NCBI RefSeq assembly: GCF_042683165.1
Contig: NZ_JBHUIZ010000018.1
Coordinates: 124,001-188,000, forward strand
Origin: Tigheibacillus halophilus
GTDB lineage: Bacteria; Bacillota; Bacilli; Bacillales; Amphibacillaceae
Length of the DNA: 64,000 nt
Reading direction: 5' to 3'
Position numbers and translations under genes: made by a program. The notes under the pieces are model-generated. The model made no database searches. It had not been told where the DNA came from and saw nothing but the letters and a program-made list of their open reading frames with translations. The first letter of the stretch is position 1; every line of letters starts with the position of its first letter. Positions 26,540 to 35,876 of the stretch are shown piece by piece.

Positions 26540-27010
26540 GTGGACAACACAATTTTAACATGTGATGTAAAACAGGAATGGGTCGACTATAACGGGCACA
26601 TGAACGACGCGGAATATGCCAGAGTATTCAGCCTGACTGTCGACCAGCTGATGCAGGATATTGGTATTGATGCCGATTTTAGAGAAAAGCAGCGCTACAC
26701 CATTTTTACATTGGAGACGCATGTCTGCTACCTGGATGAAGCGCATCTGGGAGAAAAATTGCATGTAACACTACAGCTCTTGGACAGCGATGCAAAGCGC
26801 ATGCACGTATTCTTTACTATGAAGAATGCATCTGGGAAGCGATTGGCGACAAGTGAACAAATGTTGATGGGAATGGATATGGAGGCGGGACGGCCCGCGC
26901 CTTTCCCTGACCAAATTGCCCAGTCGGTTGAGGCAATTGCATTAGAACAGAAGGAAATGCCGCAACCAAAAGAAGCTGGAAGAACAATAGGGATTAAGCG
27001 TAAAAAATAA
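26540..27010 (+). CDS. Hotdog-fold thioesterase, likely betainyl-CoA thioesterase
   Basis: The 156-residue protein has the 4HBT hotdog motif DYNGHMNDAEYARVF (residues 16-30). In carnitine clusters of other bacteria this enzyme hydrolyses betainyl-CoA to glycine betaine and CoA, and that is inferred here from context. I chose the GTG at 26540 because GGAGGT lies 7 bases upstream. It ends the operon; a terminator follows at 27042. Some organisms fuse this domain to the dehydrogenase; here the two are separate. Confidence 0.85.
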   Translation: MDNTILTCDVKQEWVDYNGHMNDAEYARVFSLTVDQLMQDIGIDADFREKQRYTIFTLETHVCYLDEAHLGEKLHVTLQLLDSDAKRMHVFFTMKNASGKRLATSEQMLMGMDMEAGRPAPFPDQIAQSVEAIALEQKEMPQPKEAGRTIGIKRKK

Positions 27011-27041
27011 AAAAAGTCGGTAATAGATTTTCAAAATGGAG

Positions 27042-27076
27042 AAGAGCATCGTCTGATCGGGATAGATGCTCTTTTT
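27042..27076 (+). terminator. Terminator of the carnitine operon
   Basis: AAGAGCATC (27042-27050) pairs with GATGCTCTT (27065-27073), followed by TTTTTG. Confidence 0.8.
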
Positions 27077-27265
27077 GCTGTCTTACCAATCTATTGCATT
27101 TCTACAGAAATTTCAGCTCTGCAGTCTGGAAGCTTTGGGGAAATGGGACGGTCTGGACATGAAAACGGGTCAATATGATAAAATGAAGCAAACATGAAGC
27201 TTTACAAAACTGTTTGCAAAGAAAAGATTGCTAGACGAAGAAAACTGGGAGAGGGGAATGTCGTT

Positions 27266-27565
27266 TTGCGGTTCTTCTTGGAATTGATACGCGTCATATT
27301 CATTATGCTGATCTGCGGTGTGGTTTTGGGGGCACTAGTAAATAGTGTATACAAAGCTTTTGATATCCAAGTGGGAGAAGCAAGCGGCGGATGGTTTCCT
27401 GGCATCGCTATCTTGCTTTTGTTGTTCGTATGGTACCGCCAGCGGCTGCAGTTCACAGGATTTTACAAAAGCAAAGCGAATCAAAAACTTTCAAAAACAG
27501 CTGCGAGGGTATTGATCTTTATTTCTATCATTTTATTCATACTGCCAGCGCTGATCAACGTATAA
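27266..27565 (+). CDS. Small membrane protein of unknown function
   Basis: About 99 residues with three hydrophobic segments (near residues 5-25, 43-57 and 80-98) separated by short basic loops. I prefer the TTG at 27266, which has GAGGGG 9 bases upstream; an ATG at 27194 would add 24 basic residues but has no clear ribosome site. It ends 13 bp before the D-threonine-aldolase-like gene and is probably co-transcribed with it. I recognise no family. Confidence 0.65.
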   Translation: MRFFLELIRVIFIMLICGVVLGALVNSVYKAFDIQVGEASGGWFPGIAILLLLFVWYRQRLQFTGFYKSKANQKLSKTAARVLIFISIILFILPALINV

Positions 27566-27578
27566 GGGAGAGGTTGTA

Positions 27579-28685
27579 TTGAAAATAGCAGAATTGGATA
27601 CACCGGCATTGTTAATAGACAAAAAAATCATGGTGGAAAATGTGAAGTCGATTCAGCAATATGCGAATCAGCAAGGGATTGGATTGCGGCCGCATACCAA
27701 AACACATAAGATGCCAGCATTGGCCAAAATGCAGGAACAATTAGGAGCGAAGGGGATAACTGTAGCTAAAACGGGTGAAGCGGAAGTCATGGCGGAATAT
27801 GGTTTACGTGATATTTTCATCGCTAATGAAGTCGTAGGAGAAGCGAAATTAAAACGGATTCGGAAATTGGCTGAGACCATCCAAATTTCTTTTGGCATTG
27901 ACCATCCTGACCAGGTCAAACAAATTGAACTAGTTTTTGCAGGGGCTGAAAAACCCGCCCAGGTCCTGATAGAAATCGAGGTTGGTGAAAAAAGGTCCGG
28001 CATTATTGAAGAAGATGATTTTCGTAAGTTGCTTGAAACTGTAGCTGCTAGTGAAAATATTGCATTTAAGGGGATTTTTTCTCATGATGGGCATACCTAT
28101 AAGGCCGGGAATACAGCGGCATGTAAGCAATTGTATTTAGACGCAACAGAGCGGACTTTGCATTTTGCAGGTATCGCAGAAGAGATGGGGGCCAAGCCGG
28201 AAGTGGTAAGTATCGGTTCCACACCGCCGGTCATGCTGCAATTCGATATCCCTAAGGGTGTGACTGAAATAAGACCAGGCACATATATTTTCATGGACGC
28301 ATCACAAGCAAATGTTATTGGGACGTTTGATCGCTGTGCGGCTTCTGTTCTGGCGACAGTCATCAGCAAACCAACCCGGGAGCGGGTGATCTTGGATGTT
28401 GGTGCGAAAGGTATCACTGCTCAGACACGCAACGAAGGAATAACAAAAACAAATGGATTGGGGAGGGTCAAGGGATCTGACAATGTCTTCATTGATGGCG
28501 TTTTTGATGAGCATGCGATCATTTATGATGAAAGTTTCAGCAAACAGATAAACATAGGTGACAAAGTGGAGATTATCCCAAATCATATCTGTCCGGTAAC
28601 TAATCTTCATGAAAAAGCCTATGTTGTTTCAGACAGTGAGATTGCAGAAGTGCTGCCGGTCGCATGTCGTGGAAAGTTACAGTAA
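27579..28685 (+). CDS. D-threonine aldolase / D-serine dehydratase family PLP enzyme
   Basis: The 368-residue fold-type III PLP enzyme has RPHTKTHK with the expected PLP-binding Lys41, an alanine-racemase-like barrel, and the C-terminal metal motif HICPVTNL (His and Cys zinc/manganese ligands). These features define the D-threonine aldolase/D-serine dehydratase group, which acts on D-hydroxy amino acids; the precise substrate is uncertain. It starts at TTG with GGGAG about 8 bases upstream. Confidence 0.85.
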   Translation: MKIAELDTPALLIDKKIMVENVKSIQQYANQQGIGLRPHTKTHKMPALAKMQEQLGAKGITVAKTGEAEVMAEYGLRDIFIANEVVGEAKLKRIRKLAETIQISFGIDHPDQVKQIELVFAGAEKPAQVLIEIEVGEKRSGIIEEDDFRKLLETVAASENIAFKGIFSHDGHTYKAGNTAACKQLYLDATERTLHFAGIAEEMGAKPEVVSIGSTPPVMLQFDIPKGVTEIRPGTYIFMDASQANVIGTFDRCAASVLATVISKPTRERVILDVGAKGITAQTRNEGITKTNGLGRVKGSDNVFIDGVFDEHAIIYDESFSKQINIGDKVEIIPNHICPVTNLHEKAYVVSDSEIAEVLPVACRGKLQ

Positions 28686-28755
28686 AGTCCGAAGTTTGCC
28701 GATTAATGATAGTGAACTCCAATTGTTGTGTTGGGGCTGGCTAGGCTTACTCAAA

Positions 28756-29004
28756 TTAGCCCAATGCCAATATCATATAAAGAATGGTGATTGGCAACCA
28801 GAGAGAAAAAAACAATGAGAGCCCAGCGAGGGCTTTCTTTTCATTTTTCTTGAACAATCCGATAACGGATAACACCACTGCTATTACGTTCAGGCCGAGT
28901 AAAATATTTACAAAACCACCGGTTTGCACGTATGGCAGAAAAAACAAAAAAGTACTGAGTCCAAACAGGACAGCCAAATAACTGATCATACTATATTTTT
29001 TCAT
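28756..29004 (-). CDS. Small membrane protein, about 82 residues
   Basis: Three closely spaced hydrophobic segments (LAVLFGLSTFLFFLPYV, NILLGLNVIAVVLSVIGLF, ALAGLSLFFSLWLPITILYMI) with a short KKNEKK loop predict a three-span membrane protein. GGGGGAG precedes the ATG at 29004. It converges on the D-threonine-aldolase-like gene. Function unknown. Confidence 0.7.
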   Translation of the reverse strand: MKKYSMISYLAVLFGLSTFLFFLPYVQTGGFVNILLGLNVIAVVLSVIGLFKKNEKKALAGLSLFFSLWLPITILYMILALG

Positions 29005-29215
29005 GGACTCTCCCCCTTGGCAAGGATCATACCACAATAAGGAAAAATCTGTAAATGCATGTAGCCTTTCATTAAGAGAGAAGGGCATAACTGCTGCGTA
29101 AAGGTACTATAGCAAATTGATCACATATCAGAAGTGTTTTAACATTTATTTCCAAAAAAGAAGTTTAAATAAAAATTCTAGCGGGAATATCATTTGAGTT
29201 AAAGAGGTACGAAAT

Positions 29216-29259
29216 ATGAATCGGGTTTTCCCGGTCGTTCTTACATATTGAAACCCGAT
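29216..29259 (+). promoter_or_regulatory. Possible leader peptide and hairpin upstream of the amidohydrolase
   Basis: AAAGAGGT followed 7 bases later by ATG opens an 11-codon ORF (29216-29251, MNRVFPVVLTY). Within it ATCGGGTTT (29220-29228) can pair with AAACCCGAT (29251-29259). Its TGA overlaps an in-frame TTG (29248) of the amidohydrolase frame. This could be attenuation or translational coupling. Confidence 0.35.
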
Positions 29260-29292
29260 GGGGAGAGCACGATTCTTACGGGAGGTTCTCAA

Positions 29293-30942
29293 ATGAAAAA
29301 TGCTGATTTATTAATTATGAATGCGAATGTACTGACGCTTGATGAAGACAATACACGCGCTGGATCCGTCGCTGTGAAAGATGGGAGGATTATCGGGGTA
29401 TGGCCAGAGTGCGAGCCTGAGGTGAATCAAGTGAGTGCGGAGGAAAAACTTGATTTAAAGGGAGCGACCTTAATCCCGGGTTTCATAGACACACATAATC
29501 ATATTCTTGGCTATGCAAGAGTGAAAAATTTTGTGCAGTGCGGGACCCCGCCAAACAATAATATTTCTGATATTTTAGAGGCGCTTCGAAAAAAAGTGAA
29601 GGAAACACCGGAAAATAATTGGGTGACAGGATTTGGTTATGACGATACTGCATTGAAGGAAGGAAGGCATATTACAAGGGATGAATTGGATAGCGTTTCG
29701 ATCACTCATCCGATTTTAATCACGCATATTTCTGGTCACTTGGCTGTCGTCAATTCCAAAGCGCTGGAGCTTGCCGGCATTGATGAGTCAGTCACTGATC
29801 ATGATGGCGGCCATTTCGGAAGGGATGCAAATGGTCGGTTGAATGGTGTACTTTTTGAGAAGCCAGCCATGGAAAAAATGATGAAGGCTACGCCGGAAAT
29901 GACGGTTGAAGACAAATTGAAACAGTATGAGGAAGCAATTCAGGATTATTTGGCCCAAGGGATCACGACAAACACTGATGCAGCTGTCGGAATGTTGGGT
30001 GACCCTAATGCTGAGCTGACACTTCACGCGGAGGCAGCAGCGAAAGGAATCAACCCGATGCGTACAAGGCTGATCATGATGCATCATCTTTTGCGAAAGG
30101 ACAGTGTATTTGGCGATTACACTGCCAAGCAGATTGATGAAAAATTGCAGCAAATGTCTGAAGGAAAAGTCAGGCTGGATGGTGCAAAAATGTTTCAGGA
30201 CGGTTCGATTCAAGGCTATACTGGAGCATTAAGGAAACCATATTATACAGATAAGGAGAAAAAAGGCGAGCTGTTCCATGAACAGAATAATTTAAACGAG
30301 GAGATGCTTGATTTACATCGTCGCGGTTTTCGTATCGTAACACATGGGAACGGTGATCGTGCTATCGGTTCGATTTTGGATGCTTATGAATATGTACTAG
30401 AAAAGGAACCACAAAAAAATCACCAGCACCGAATTGAACATGTGCAGACAGCCACACCTGAAGATATTCAAAAAATGGAGGACCTTGATGTTGCTGGATC
30501 GTTTTTTATCAATCATGTGTACTATTGGGGAGATCGGCATAAGAATATCTTTCTTGGTCCTGAACGTGCAAGAAGGATCAGTCCGCTAGCGGAAGCAGTG
30601 GATCACAATCTGTTATTCACGTTGCATTCTGACTGCCCGGTAACACCTATTTCGCCATTGTTTTCAGTGTGGGCAGCGGTAAACCGCCAGACAAGTTCAG
30701 GAGAGGAGCTTGGCCCCGAACAAAAAATAGATGTCATTACAGCACTGAAGTCGATGACCATTTACGGTGCCCAATTAAATTTTGATGAAGACAATAGTGG
30801 CAGTATTGAGGTAGATAAGCGTGCGGACTTTGCAGTACTGGAGGCAGACCCTACAACGATTGATCCGAAAAGAATTAAAGATATAGCTGTAAAAACAACC
30901 ATCATAGATGGAAAAGTTGTTTATCAAAAAGAGGATACATGA
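29293..30942 (+). CDS. YtcJ-type amidohydrolase
   Basis: The 549-residue metal-dependent hydrolase has the N-terminal metal motif IDTHNH, a later EHVQTA histidine region and the C-terminal HSDCPVTPI aspartate region, as in the YtcJ/amidohydrolase-3 group. These enzymes cut amide bonds of varied, mostly unknown substrates. The ATG at 29293 follows GGGAGG. A short leader ORF and hairpin lie just upstream, and a strong terminator follows. Confidence 0.88.
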   Translation: MKNADLLIMNANVLTLDEDNTRAGSVAVKDGRIIGVWPECEPEVNQVSAEEKLDLKGATLIPGFIDTHNHILGYARVKNFVQCGTPPNNNISDILEALRKKVKETPENNWVTGFGYDDTALKEGRHITRDELDSVSITHPILITHISGHLAVVNSKALELAGIDESVTDHDGGHFGRDANGRLNGVLFEKPAMEKMMKATPEMTVEDKLKQYEEAIQDYLAQGITTNTDAAVGMLGDPNAELTLHAEAAAKGINPMRTRLIMMHHLLRKDSVFGDYTAKQIDEKLQQMSEGKVRLDGAKMFQDGSIQGYTGALRKPYYTDKEKKGELFHEQNNLNEEMLDLHRRGFRIVTHGNGDRAIGSILDAYEYVLEKEPQKNHQHRIEHVQTATPEDIQKMEDLDVAGSFFINHVYYWGDRHKNIFLGPERARRISPLAEAVDHNLLFTLHSDCPVTPISPLFSVWAAVNRQTSSGEELGPEQKIDVITALKSMTIYGAQLNFDEDNSGSIEVDKRADFAVLEADPTTIDPKRIKDIAVKTTIIDGKVVYQKEDT

Positions 30943-30968
30943 TAATTGGTTAATTGAAATATGATTGT

Positions 30969-31003
30969 CGGGCAGGGAAGTAATTCTTCTCTGCCCGTTT
31001 TTT
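30969..31003 (+). terminator. Terminator of the amidohydrolase gene
   Basis: CGGGCAGGGAAG pairs with CTTCTCTGCCCG, followed by TTTTTT (30998-31003). Confidence 0.9.
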
Positions 31004-31204
31004 ATAGCTAAGTCAGGAAAGGCCGAATTTTTTTAGAATAGCATTTTTTCGCTTTTACTCGTCAAAGTGGCTATTGCAGGTCTTCACCGTTTGAAACCGG
31101 TTAGGTCACCCTTTCCAAATGTCACCTTCCTTATAAAAATCATTTCAATAAAACATGGGACATACACTATAAATAATATAAAAGTATCGATGGGAGGTTC
31201 ATTT

Positions 31205-31624
31205 ATGAAGTGCTATCAGTGCGGACATAAGATGTCAGATAGTGCAAGGTTTTGCGAAAAATGCGGTGCGGATATTTATCAAGCACATGTCACAAATGAT
31301 TCAAAACAACATGAAGTTCATAAAGTAGTTGCGATGTTAGCCTATGTAGGTATTCTGTTTTTTCTTCCGCTTGTGGTTAATCCAAAATCCGAAACCGGTG
31401 CTTTTCATGCAAACCAGGGTCTTGTATTGCTTATTTTTTCACTTGCGGGTCAAGTCGTTTTCAAGTTCATGGAAATATTTCTTTGGTTTTTATGGCCGCT
31501 GACAACGCTCCTGCAAGGTATGTATGGCCTTGTCATGCTGCTGCTGATGATGATTGGTATGATGCATGCTTATAGGGGAGAGAAAAAACAATTACCGATA
31601 ATTGGCGGTATACGTATGTTGTGA
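31205..31624 (+). CDS. Zinc-ribbon membrane protein
   Basis: The 139-residue protein starts with a zinc ribbon (CYQCGHKMSDSARFCEKCG; two CxxC pairs in residues 3-21), followed by a membrane domain with about three hydrophobic segments resembling DUF4870-type proteins (KVVAMLAYVGILFFLP, FHANQGLVLLIFSL). The ATG at 31205 follows GGGAGG with 7-base spacing. The function is unknown; zinc-ribbon membrane proteins of this kind are common in Firmicutes. Confidence 0.75.
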   Translation: MKCYQCGHKMSDSARFCEKCGADIYQAHVTNDSKQHEVHKVVAMLAYVGILFFLPLVVNPKSETGAFHANQGLVLLIFSLAGQVVFKFMEIFLWFLWPLTTLLQGMYGLVMLLLMMIGMMHAYRGEKKQLPIIGGIRML

Positions 31625-31792
31625 TGAGATAGTAGTTGTTCTGTTGAAAGGCCTATTCTGCTTTTGGTGATAGGCATTTTACAACAAATGTGCAAGAAAA
31701 CTTTTCCACCACATCATGAATCACTCCCCCCCGATAAATTGAAATGGATTTGTAGTAGAATGGAAGTATGTCTATTTTATAAGGGGAAGCAG

Positions 31793-32749
31793 ATGAAAAA
31801 TATTATCATCACTACAGCCGCTGCCATGTTGGTGACACTTGTCATAGCGACTGTCTGCTATGAAAATGCCAATGATGGTATAGAGGCTCTGAACCAGAAA
31901 GAGACGGCGCAGAAGCAGGCATTGAAGGAGTCAGAGCAGCGAATGAAAGAGCAGGAAAAACGCCTGCAGCCTATTCATCCGAATGAAAATAACAAAAAAA
32001 TCGGTTATTCCCTGCAGAATGATAAACTGCAAATCACATTTGACAAAGGGAAGAAGTGGGGAGCAGCACCGATTGAAAGAGAGGATTTATTTGCTGGTGA
32101 ATATAATGGAGACAAGCAAGAACTGATTCCCCAAAGTTTTGTCCTGACTGAAAAGCTTGCTGCTTTTTTATATGGTACAGGTGAAAACGGAGCGGTTCAG
32201 CAAATCATGCTTACCCTTTCCACTGATAAAGGGAAAACATGGCATGATTCGGTTATTACGGAAAAAATTCAGGGAGTCCGTTTTAGAAAAGTAGCATTTT
32301 TAGACGAAAAGTTTGGCTATGTAATCATTTCTGGTGATCGAACGATGTCCCAGGAATATTCTACCGCTTTTGTCACACAAGATGGTGGAAAAAATTGGAA
32401 ACACATAAACAATCCAAATGTAACAAGGCTTATTTCAGACGGCGGGTTTATTGATGAGAAAACCGGGTTCATGTCATATGGGACAATCAATCCAGAAGCC
32501 CCTGATCTGTATGTGACTCAGGATGGCGGGGAGACCTGGCAGCCATCGAAAGTGGAGATTCCGGAGAAGTATGATAAGATCTTCGTGACTGCCGAAGTAC
32601 CGGTTAAAAAGGAAAAATATTTGGCAATGGATGTAAACCAAGGGCCGAATGGAGATTATTTGGGAGGCGAAGTGAAAGGCAGATTCATTTCTGCAGACAA
32701 TGGGAAAACGTGGCAGTTCGAGAAAGAGGTGCAGCCTGATGAAATATGA
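31793..32749 (+). CDS. Membrane-anchored Asp-box (BNR-like) beta-propeller protein
   Basis: The 318-residue protein has an uncleaved N-terminal anchor (residues 3-22), a charged coiled-coil stretch (about 28-60), then a beta-rich domain with at least four Asp-box motifs: STDKGKTW, TQDGGKNW, TQDGGETW and SADNGKTW. Asp-boxes occur in sialidase and sortilin-like propellers as structural turns and do not imply sialidase activity. AAGGGGAAG precedes the ATG. The stop overlaps the start of the next gene, so the two are translationally coupled. Function unknown. Confidence 0.75.
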   Translation: MKNIIITTAAAMLVTLVIATVCYENANDGIEALNQKETAQKQALKESEQRMKEQEKRLQPIHPNENNKKIGYSLQNDKLQITFDKGKKWGAAPIEREDLFAGEYNGDKQELIPQSFVLTEKLAAFLYGTGENGAVQQIMLTLSTDKGKTWHDSVITEKIQGVRFRKVAFLDEKFGYVIISGDRTMSQEYSTAFVTQDGGKNWKHINNPNVTRLISDGGFIDEKTGFMSYGTINPEAPDLYVTQDGGETWQPSKVEIPEKYDKIFVTAEVPVKKEKYLAMDVNQGPNGDYLGGEVKGRFISADNGKTWQFEKEVQPDEI

Positions 32750-33578
32750 TTTCCGGAAAATCGCAGGTTGGTTTTTGTTCATTCTCGCTGTTGGGTTCTT
32801 TGGTTTGCAGATGGGCTATCTGTTTGCACATGCAAGATATCATGCGGAGTATGTAGATAATCGATTATTTTACGTCATTAACATGCTGTGTATCATTTGT
32901 GCTGGTGCAGCGATTCTATTGCTGGTAAAATCAAGCAGAAAGTGGAAGTTCGTCGGTGCTGTTATGGTGATTTTGTTTGTTGCGGTTCAAAGTGTGCTGC
33001 TTACAGAAAGTGACAAACAAATTAAAAACATTAGCAGCATTTCGCCGGATTTTCAGCATGTGCTCTCCATGAAAGAAAAAAATGGAGAAACAGTTTATTT
33101 CCGGACATACTATAAAATCCTTGCTTTGCCGAAGGAAAAACTGCCGGACGAAACGACAGGAAAATTTAAAGTGCAATGGCTAGCCAATGATGTGGCTGCC
33201 ATCACTTATCAAACCATTGATGATAAAGTGCAGCAGTTTATCGGCACATATGGCGACCGTGGTGAAGGGGTATCATATTACTATGTCGGTGCAGAAATTC
33301 ATGGACAATGGAAAGGGAAAGATGCTGCAGTTTTAAGTGATGAAGAAGGTATCACTGTATCATGGCACGGTCAAACAGAATTGTTCAAATGGGAACAGGT
33401 TCAACAATACGGGACCCTTGCTGTGGTCCTCCATCGCAATCATGAAGCAGCTTGGACTATTGCCCTAAACGATAATTTTGAAATCCATTCCAACGCAGCT
33501 AAAACACCTGCAGGCGAGATCACCCTGTATCCAGCGGATATTGACGGGGGACAGGCCCCTGTTATGCTAAAGCAGTGA
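32739..33578 (+). CDS. Membrane protein coupled to the Asp-box protein
   Basis: The 279-residue protein has three hydrophobic segments in its first 100 residues (near 9-30, 42-60 and 68-88), followed by a soluble domain of about 180 residues, probably extracellular and rich in beta strands. The ATG overlaps the previous stop (ATATGA), indicating translational coupling and probably a joint function. I recognise no family. Confidence 0.75.
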   Translation: MKYDFRKIAGWFLFILAVGFFGLQMGYLFAHARYHAEYVDNRLFYVINMLCIICAGAAILLLVKSSRKWKFVGAVMVILFVAVQSVLLTESDKQIKNISSISPDFQHVLSMKEKNGETVYFRTYYKILALPKEKLPDETTGKFKVQWLANDVAAITYQTIDDKVQQFIGTYGDRGEGVSYYYVGAEIHGQWKGKDAAVLSDEEGITVSWHGQTELFKWEQVQQYGTLAVVLHRNHEAAWTIALNDNFEIHSNAAKTPAGEITLYPADIDGGQAPVMLKQ

Positions 33579-33710
33579 AGTGTTAAAGCGATTTGTTAAC
33601 TGGTGTGAATGGTTTGAATAACGGGAATACAAAATTATATATAGAAAATATTAACACAGTGATTACCGTGCAGGCTTTAAAAATATAATTATCAAATTGG
33701 AGTGGTATAT

Positions 33711-34199
33711 ATGGAAAATAAAAACGATCAAATTCGTGAAGAGGTATTACAAGCAGTGGAAGGATTAACTGATGAGCAGTTGAACGAAGAACTGGAGAAA
33801 GGCAGATGGACAATCATGCAAGTGCTTGACCATCTGTATTTGATGGAGCGTGTCGTAACCTCTTCCATCACAGAGCAGCTTGCAGAAGGAGAACACAGAA
33901 GAGTCTCAGACAAACCGATCCAATTGACAGTGGACCGTTCCACAAAGGTTGAAGCCCCTTCTTTTGTGGAGCCCTCCAAAGCATTTATCACATTAGCTGA
34001 CATGAAGGAGAAACTTGCACAATCCAGACAGGCATTGCATCAGATTGCAGATGAAGCGGATGATAATATGTTAGAGCATAGAGCCTATCCGCACCCTGCG
34101 TTTGGAGAATTAAGTCTGAAGCAATGGATTCCTTTTATCGGTTATCATGAGAAAAGACATTTGGAACAAATTGAAGAATTGAAAAAGCATCTCCAGTAA
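33711..34199 (+). CDS. DinB-family protein
   Basis: The 162-residue four-helix protein has metal-ligand histidines in WTIMQVLDHLYLMER and in the C-terminal HEKRHLEQIEEL, matching the DinB_2 superfamily. Some relatives act as thiol-dependent transferases using bacillithiol; the role here is unknown. The ATG at 33711 has GGAG about 8 bases upstream. A terminator follows. Confidence 0.85.
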   Translation: MENKNDQIREEVLQAVEGLTDEQLNEELEKGRWTIMQVLDHLYLMERVVTSSITEQLAEGEHRRVSDKPIQLTVDRSTKVEAPSFVEPSKAFITLADMKEKLAQSRQALHQIADEADDNMLEHRAYPHPAFGELSLKQWIPFIGYHEKRHLEQIEELKKHLQ

Positions 34200-34203
34200 A
34201 TGG

Positions 34204-34240
34204 CAGGAGCAGGGATCCTATTCCGGGATTCCTGCTCCTG
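34204..34240. terminator. Terminator of the DinB-like gene
   Basis: CAGGAGCAGG (34204-34213) pairs perfectly with CCTGCTCCTG (34231-34240), followed by TTCAATTATTT. Confidence 0.8.
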
Positions 34241-34333
34241 TTCAATTATTTGTCCACTGTATTATGAGACGAGAACCTACCTAATCAATCTGTTCTGTAT
34301 GGAAAGTCATCATCTGGTGTGCTAAATAAAATG

Positions 34334-34948
34334 CTATTTTGCTGCTTTTAAATTTACATGATTAACCGTTTGTTTATGGCCCTTGATAATCGGGTTATCA
34401 CCGATTACAAAATGGAGCTCATAATCATCTGTTTTATAAACATAATCCAACTCATTTGTATCGGGAACATCGAGAATCTTATCGGGGCTGCCAATCTGTT
34501 CACTTAATACAGCAGGCGTGATACCCCCTAAATTTGTTTGTCTTTCAACGTTTGTACCAAAGTTTCGGATTTCATTAACTTTATCGTTTTTGTCATAGGA
34601 AATGGCGTAACTTGGATTTCCCATGGAGCCGTGATAACGATCGAAGGGATTATCCTTGGTAGCTGGTTCCTCTGGTTCACCTAGCTTTTGATGAACGTCT
34701 TCTTTTGTGCTTTTATGGACTGTAAGCCCGTGAACTTCTCTGGGCATTTGCCCGATATAAGCTTGATCGTAAATGTTATTTAAGGTCTTAGCCGCCTCTT
34801 GATTGGTGAGTGAGGAATGGATACCTGAGACAGATGATGCATGAACATTGGTTTTGGAATCAGCTGCAGAAACCGATGAAATTCCTGCCCCCGATAACGT
34901 AAGGCCAAATGCAGTTGCACCGACTAACAAACCTTTTTTGACATTCAT
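34334..34948 (-). CDS. Secreted YjgB-like protein (DUF4309)
   Basis: The 204-residue product has a Sec signal peptide (basic MNVKK, hydrophobic core, cleavage near VSAAD at about residue 28). The mature part has a THxDV-type segment (VHKSTKEDVHQKLGEPEEPA) and paired repeats resembling DUF4309/YjgB proteins of Bacillus. GGAGG precedes the ATG by 9 bases. The function of the family is unknown. Confidence 0.7.
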   Translation of the reverse strand: MNVKKGLLVGATAFGLTLSGAGISSVSAADSKTNVHASSVSGIHSSLTNQEAAKTLNNIYDQAYIGQMPREVHGLTVHKSTKEDVHQKLGEPEEPATKDNPFDRYHGSMGNPSYAISYDKNDKVNEIRNFGTNVERQTNLGGITPAVLSEQIGSPDKILDVPDTNELDYVYKTDDYELHFVIGDNPIIKGHKQTVNHVNLKAAK

Positions 34949-35207
34949 TCTATCTCTCCTCCCAAAAAAAATTCTTGCCTAGTGTTCTTGTTCCTTAAAA
35001 TAAACTATCTAAAACATCCAACTCCCTCCTTCTTAATCGGTGATTAAAGTGCCAAACTGGAACAGGAAGTTTATAAAATTGCAGATTAAAAGAACTTAAC
35101 CACATGTTTTCGCTCAAGATCTTTGAACAATAGCACATTAGGACTTGGCGCGCTTTTGGCACAATAGGGTATACTTATCACAACAACACTTTTTTGGAGG
35201 GAAGAGA

Positions 35208-35876
35208 ATGCCTATCCACATAAAATTGATCTATCAAACACCCCAAGGAGCGAAGACAGAATTTTATTCCGATCCTATGGATATGAAGGATGCCATTCAA
35301 ATTGCCGAAGACCTGGAAAAGACAGGAAGGAAGCTTGCGTTTACATTTCTGGATGACTATGATCATAGTTGGACATTAAAAGAATTGAAAAAATACACGG
35401 AAGAAATTCAATCGGAACCCCATAACATCATTGTTTATTTCGATGGTGGATTCCATAAAGAAAAAAAAGCTGCAGGTCTGGGCTGTGTGATTTATTTTGA
35501 CAAAAGTGGGAAATCTTACCGGTTACGCAAAAATATATTTGCTGAAGGATTGGAATCGAATAATGAAGCGGAATATGCAGCACTTGATTTAGGGTTGAAA
35601 GAGTTAGAAAACCTGGAAGTGCACCATTTACCGGTGACGTTTATCGGGGATGCTATGGTCGTCATCAACCAGATGAATGATGAATGGCCATGCTATGATG
35701 ATGATTTGGAAAAGTGGATAGACCGCATCGAAAACCGAATCGGTAAAATGGGGTTGACGGCATCATACAAGCTTGTTTCAAGAAAGGACAATCAGGAGGC
35801 AGATAAACTGGCGACACAGGCTTTAAACAAGGTGGAAATTGAGGCCACGAGTGAGGTAGCGGAAACAGACAGGTAG
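35208..35876 (+). CDS. RNase H family protein with N-terminal extension (YpeP-like)
   Basis: The 222-residue protein has an N-terminal region of about 75 residues followed by an RNase HI domain: Asp in YFDGGFHKEKKAAG, Glu in SNNEAEYAAL, Asp in IGDAMVVI and Asp in NQEADKLATQA. The active site looks complete. The layout resembles B. subtilis YpeP. The ATG at 35208 follows GGAGGG. This is the second RNase H-type gene of the window (the other is at 15908-16300). Confidence 0.82.
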   Translation: MPIHIKLIYQTPQGAKTEFYSDPMDMKDAIQIAEDLEKTGRKLAFTFLDDYDHSWTLKELKKYTEEIQSEPHNIIVYFDGGFHKEKKAAGLGCVIYFDKSGKSYRLRKNIFAEGLESNNEAEYAALDLGLKELENLEVHHLPVTFIGDAMVVINQMNDEWPCYDDDLEKWIDRIENRIGKMGLTASYKLVSRKDNQEADKLATQALNKVEIEATSEVAETDR

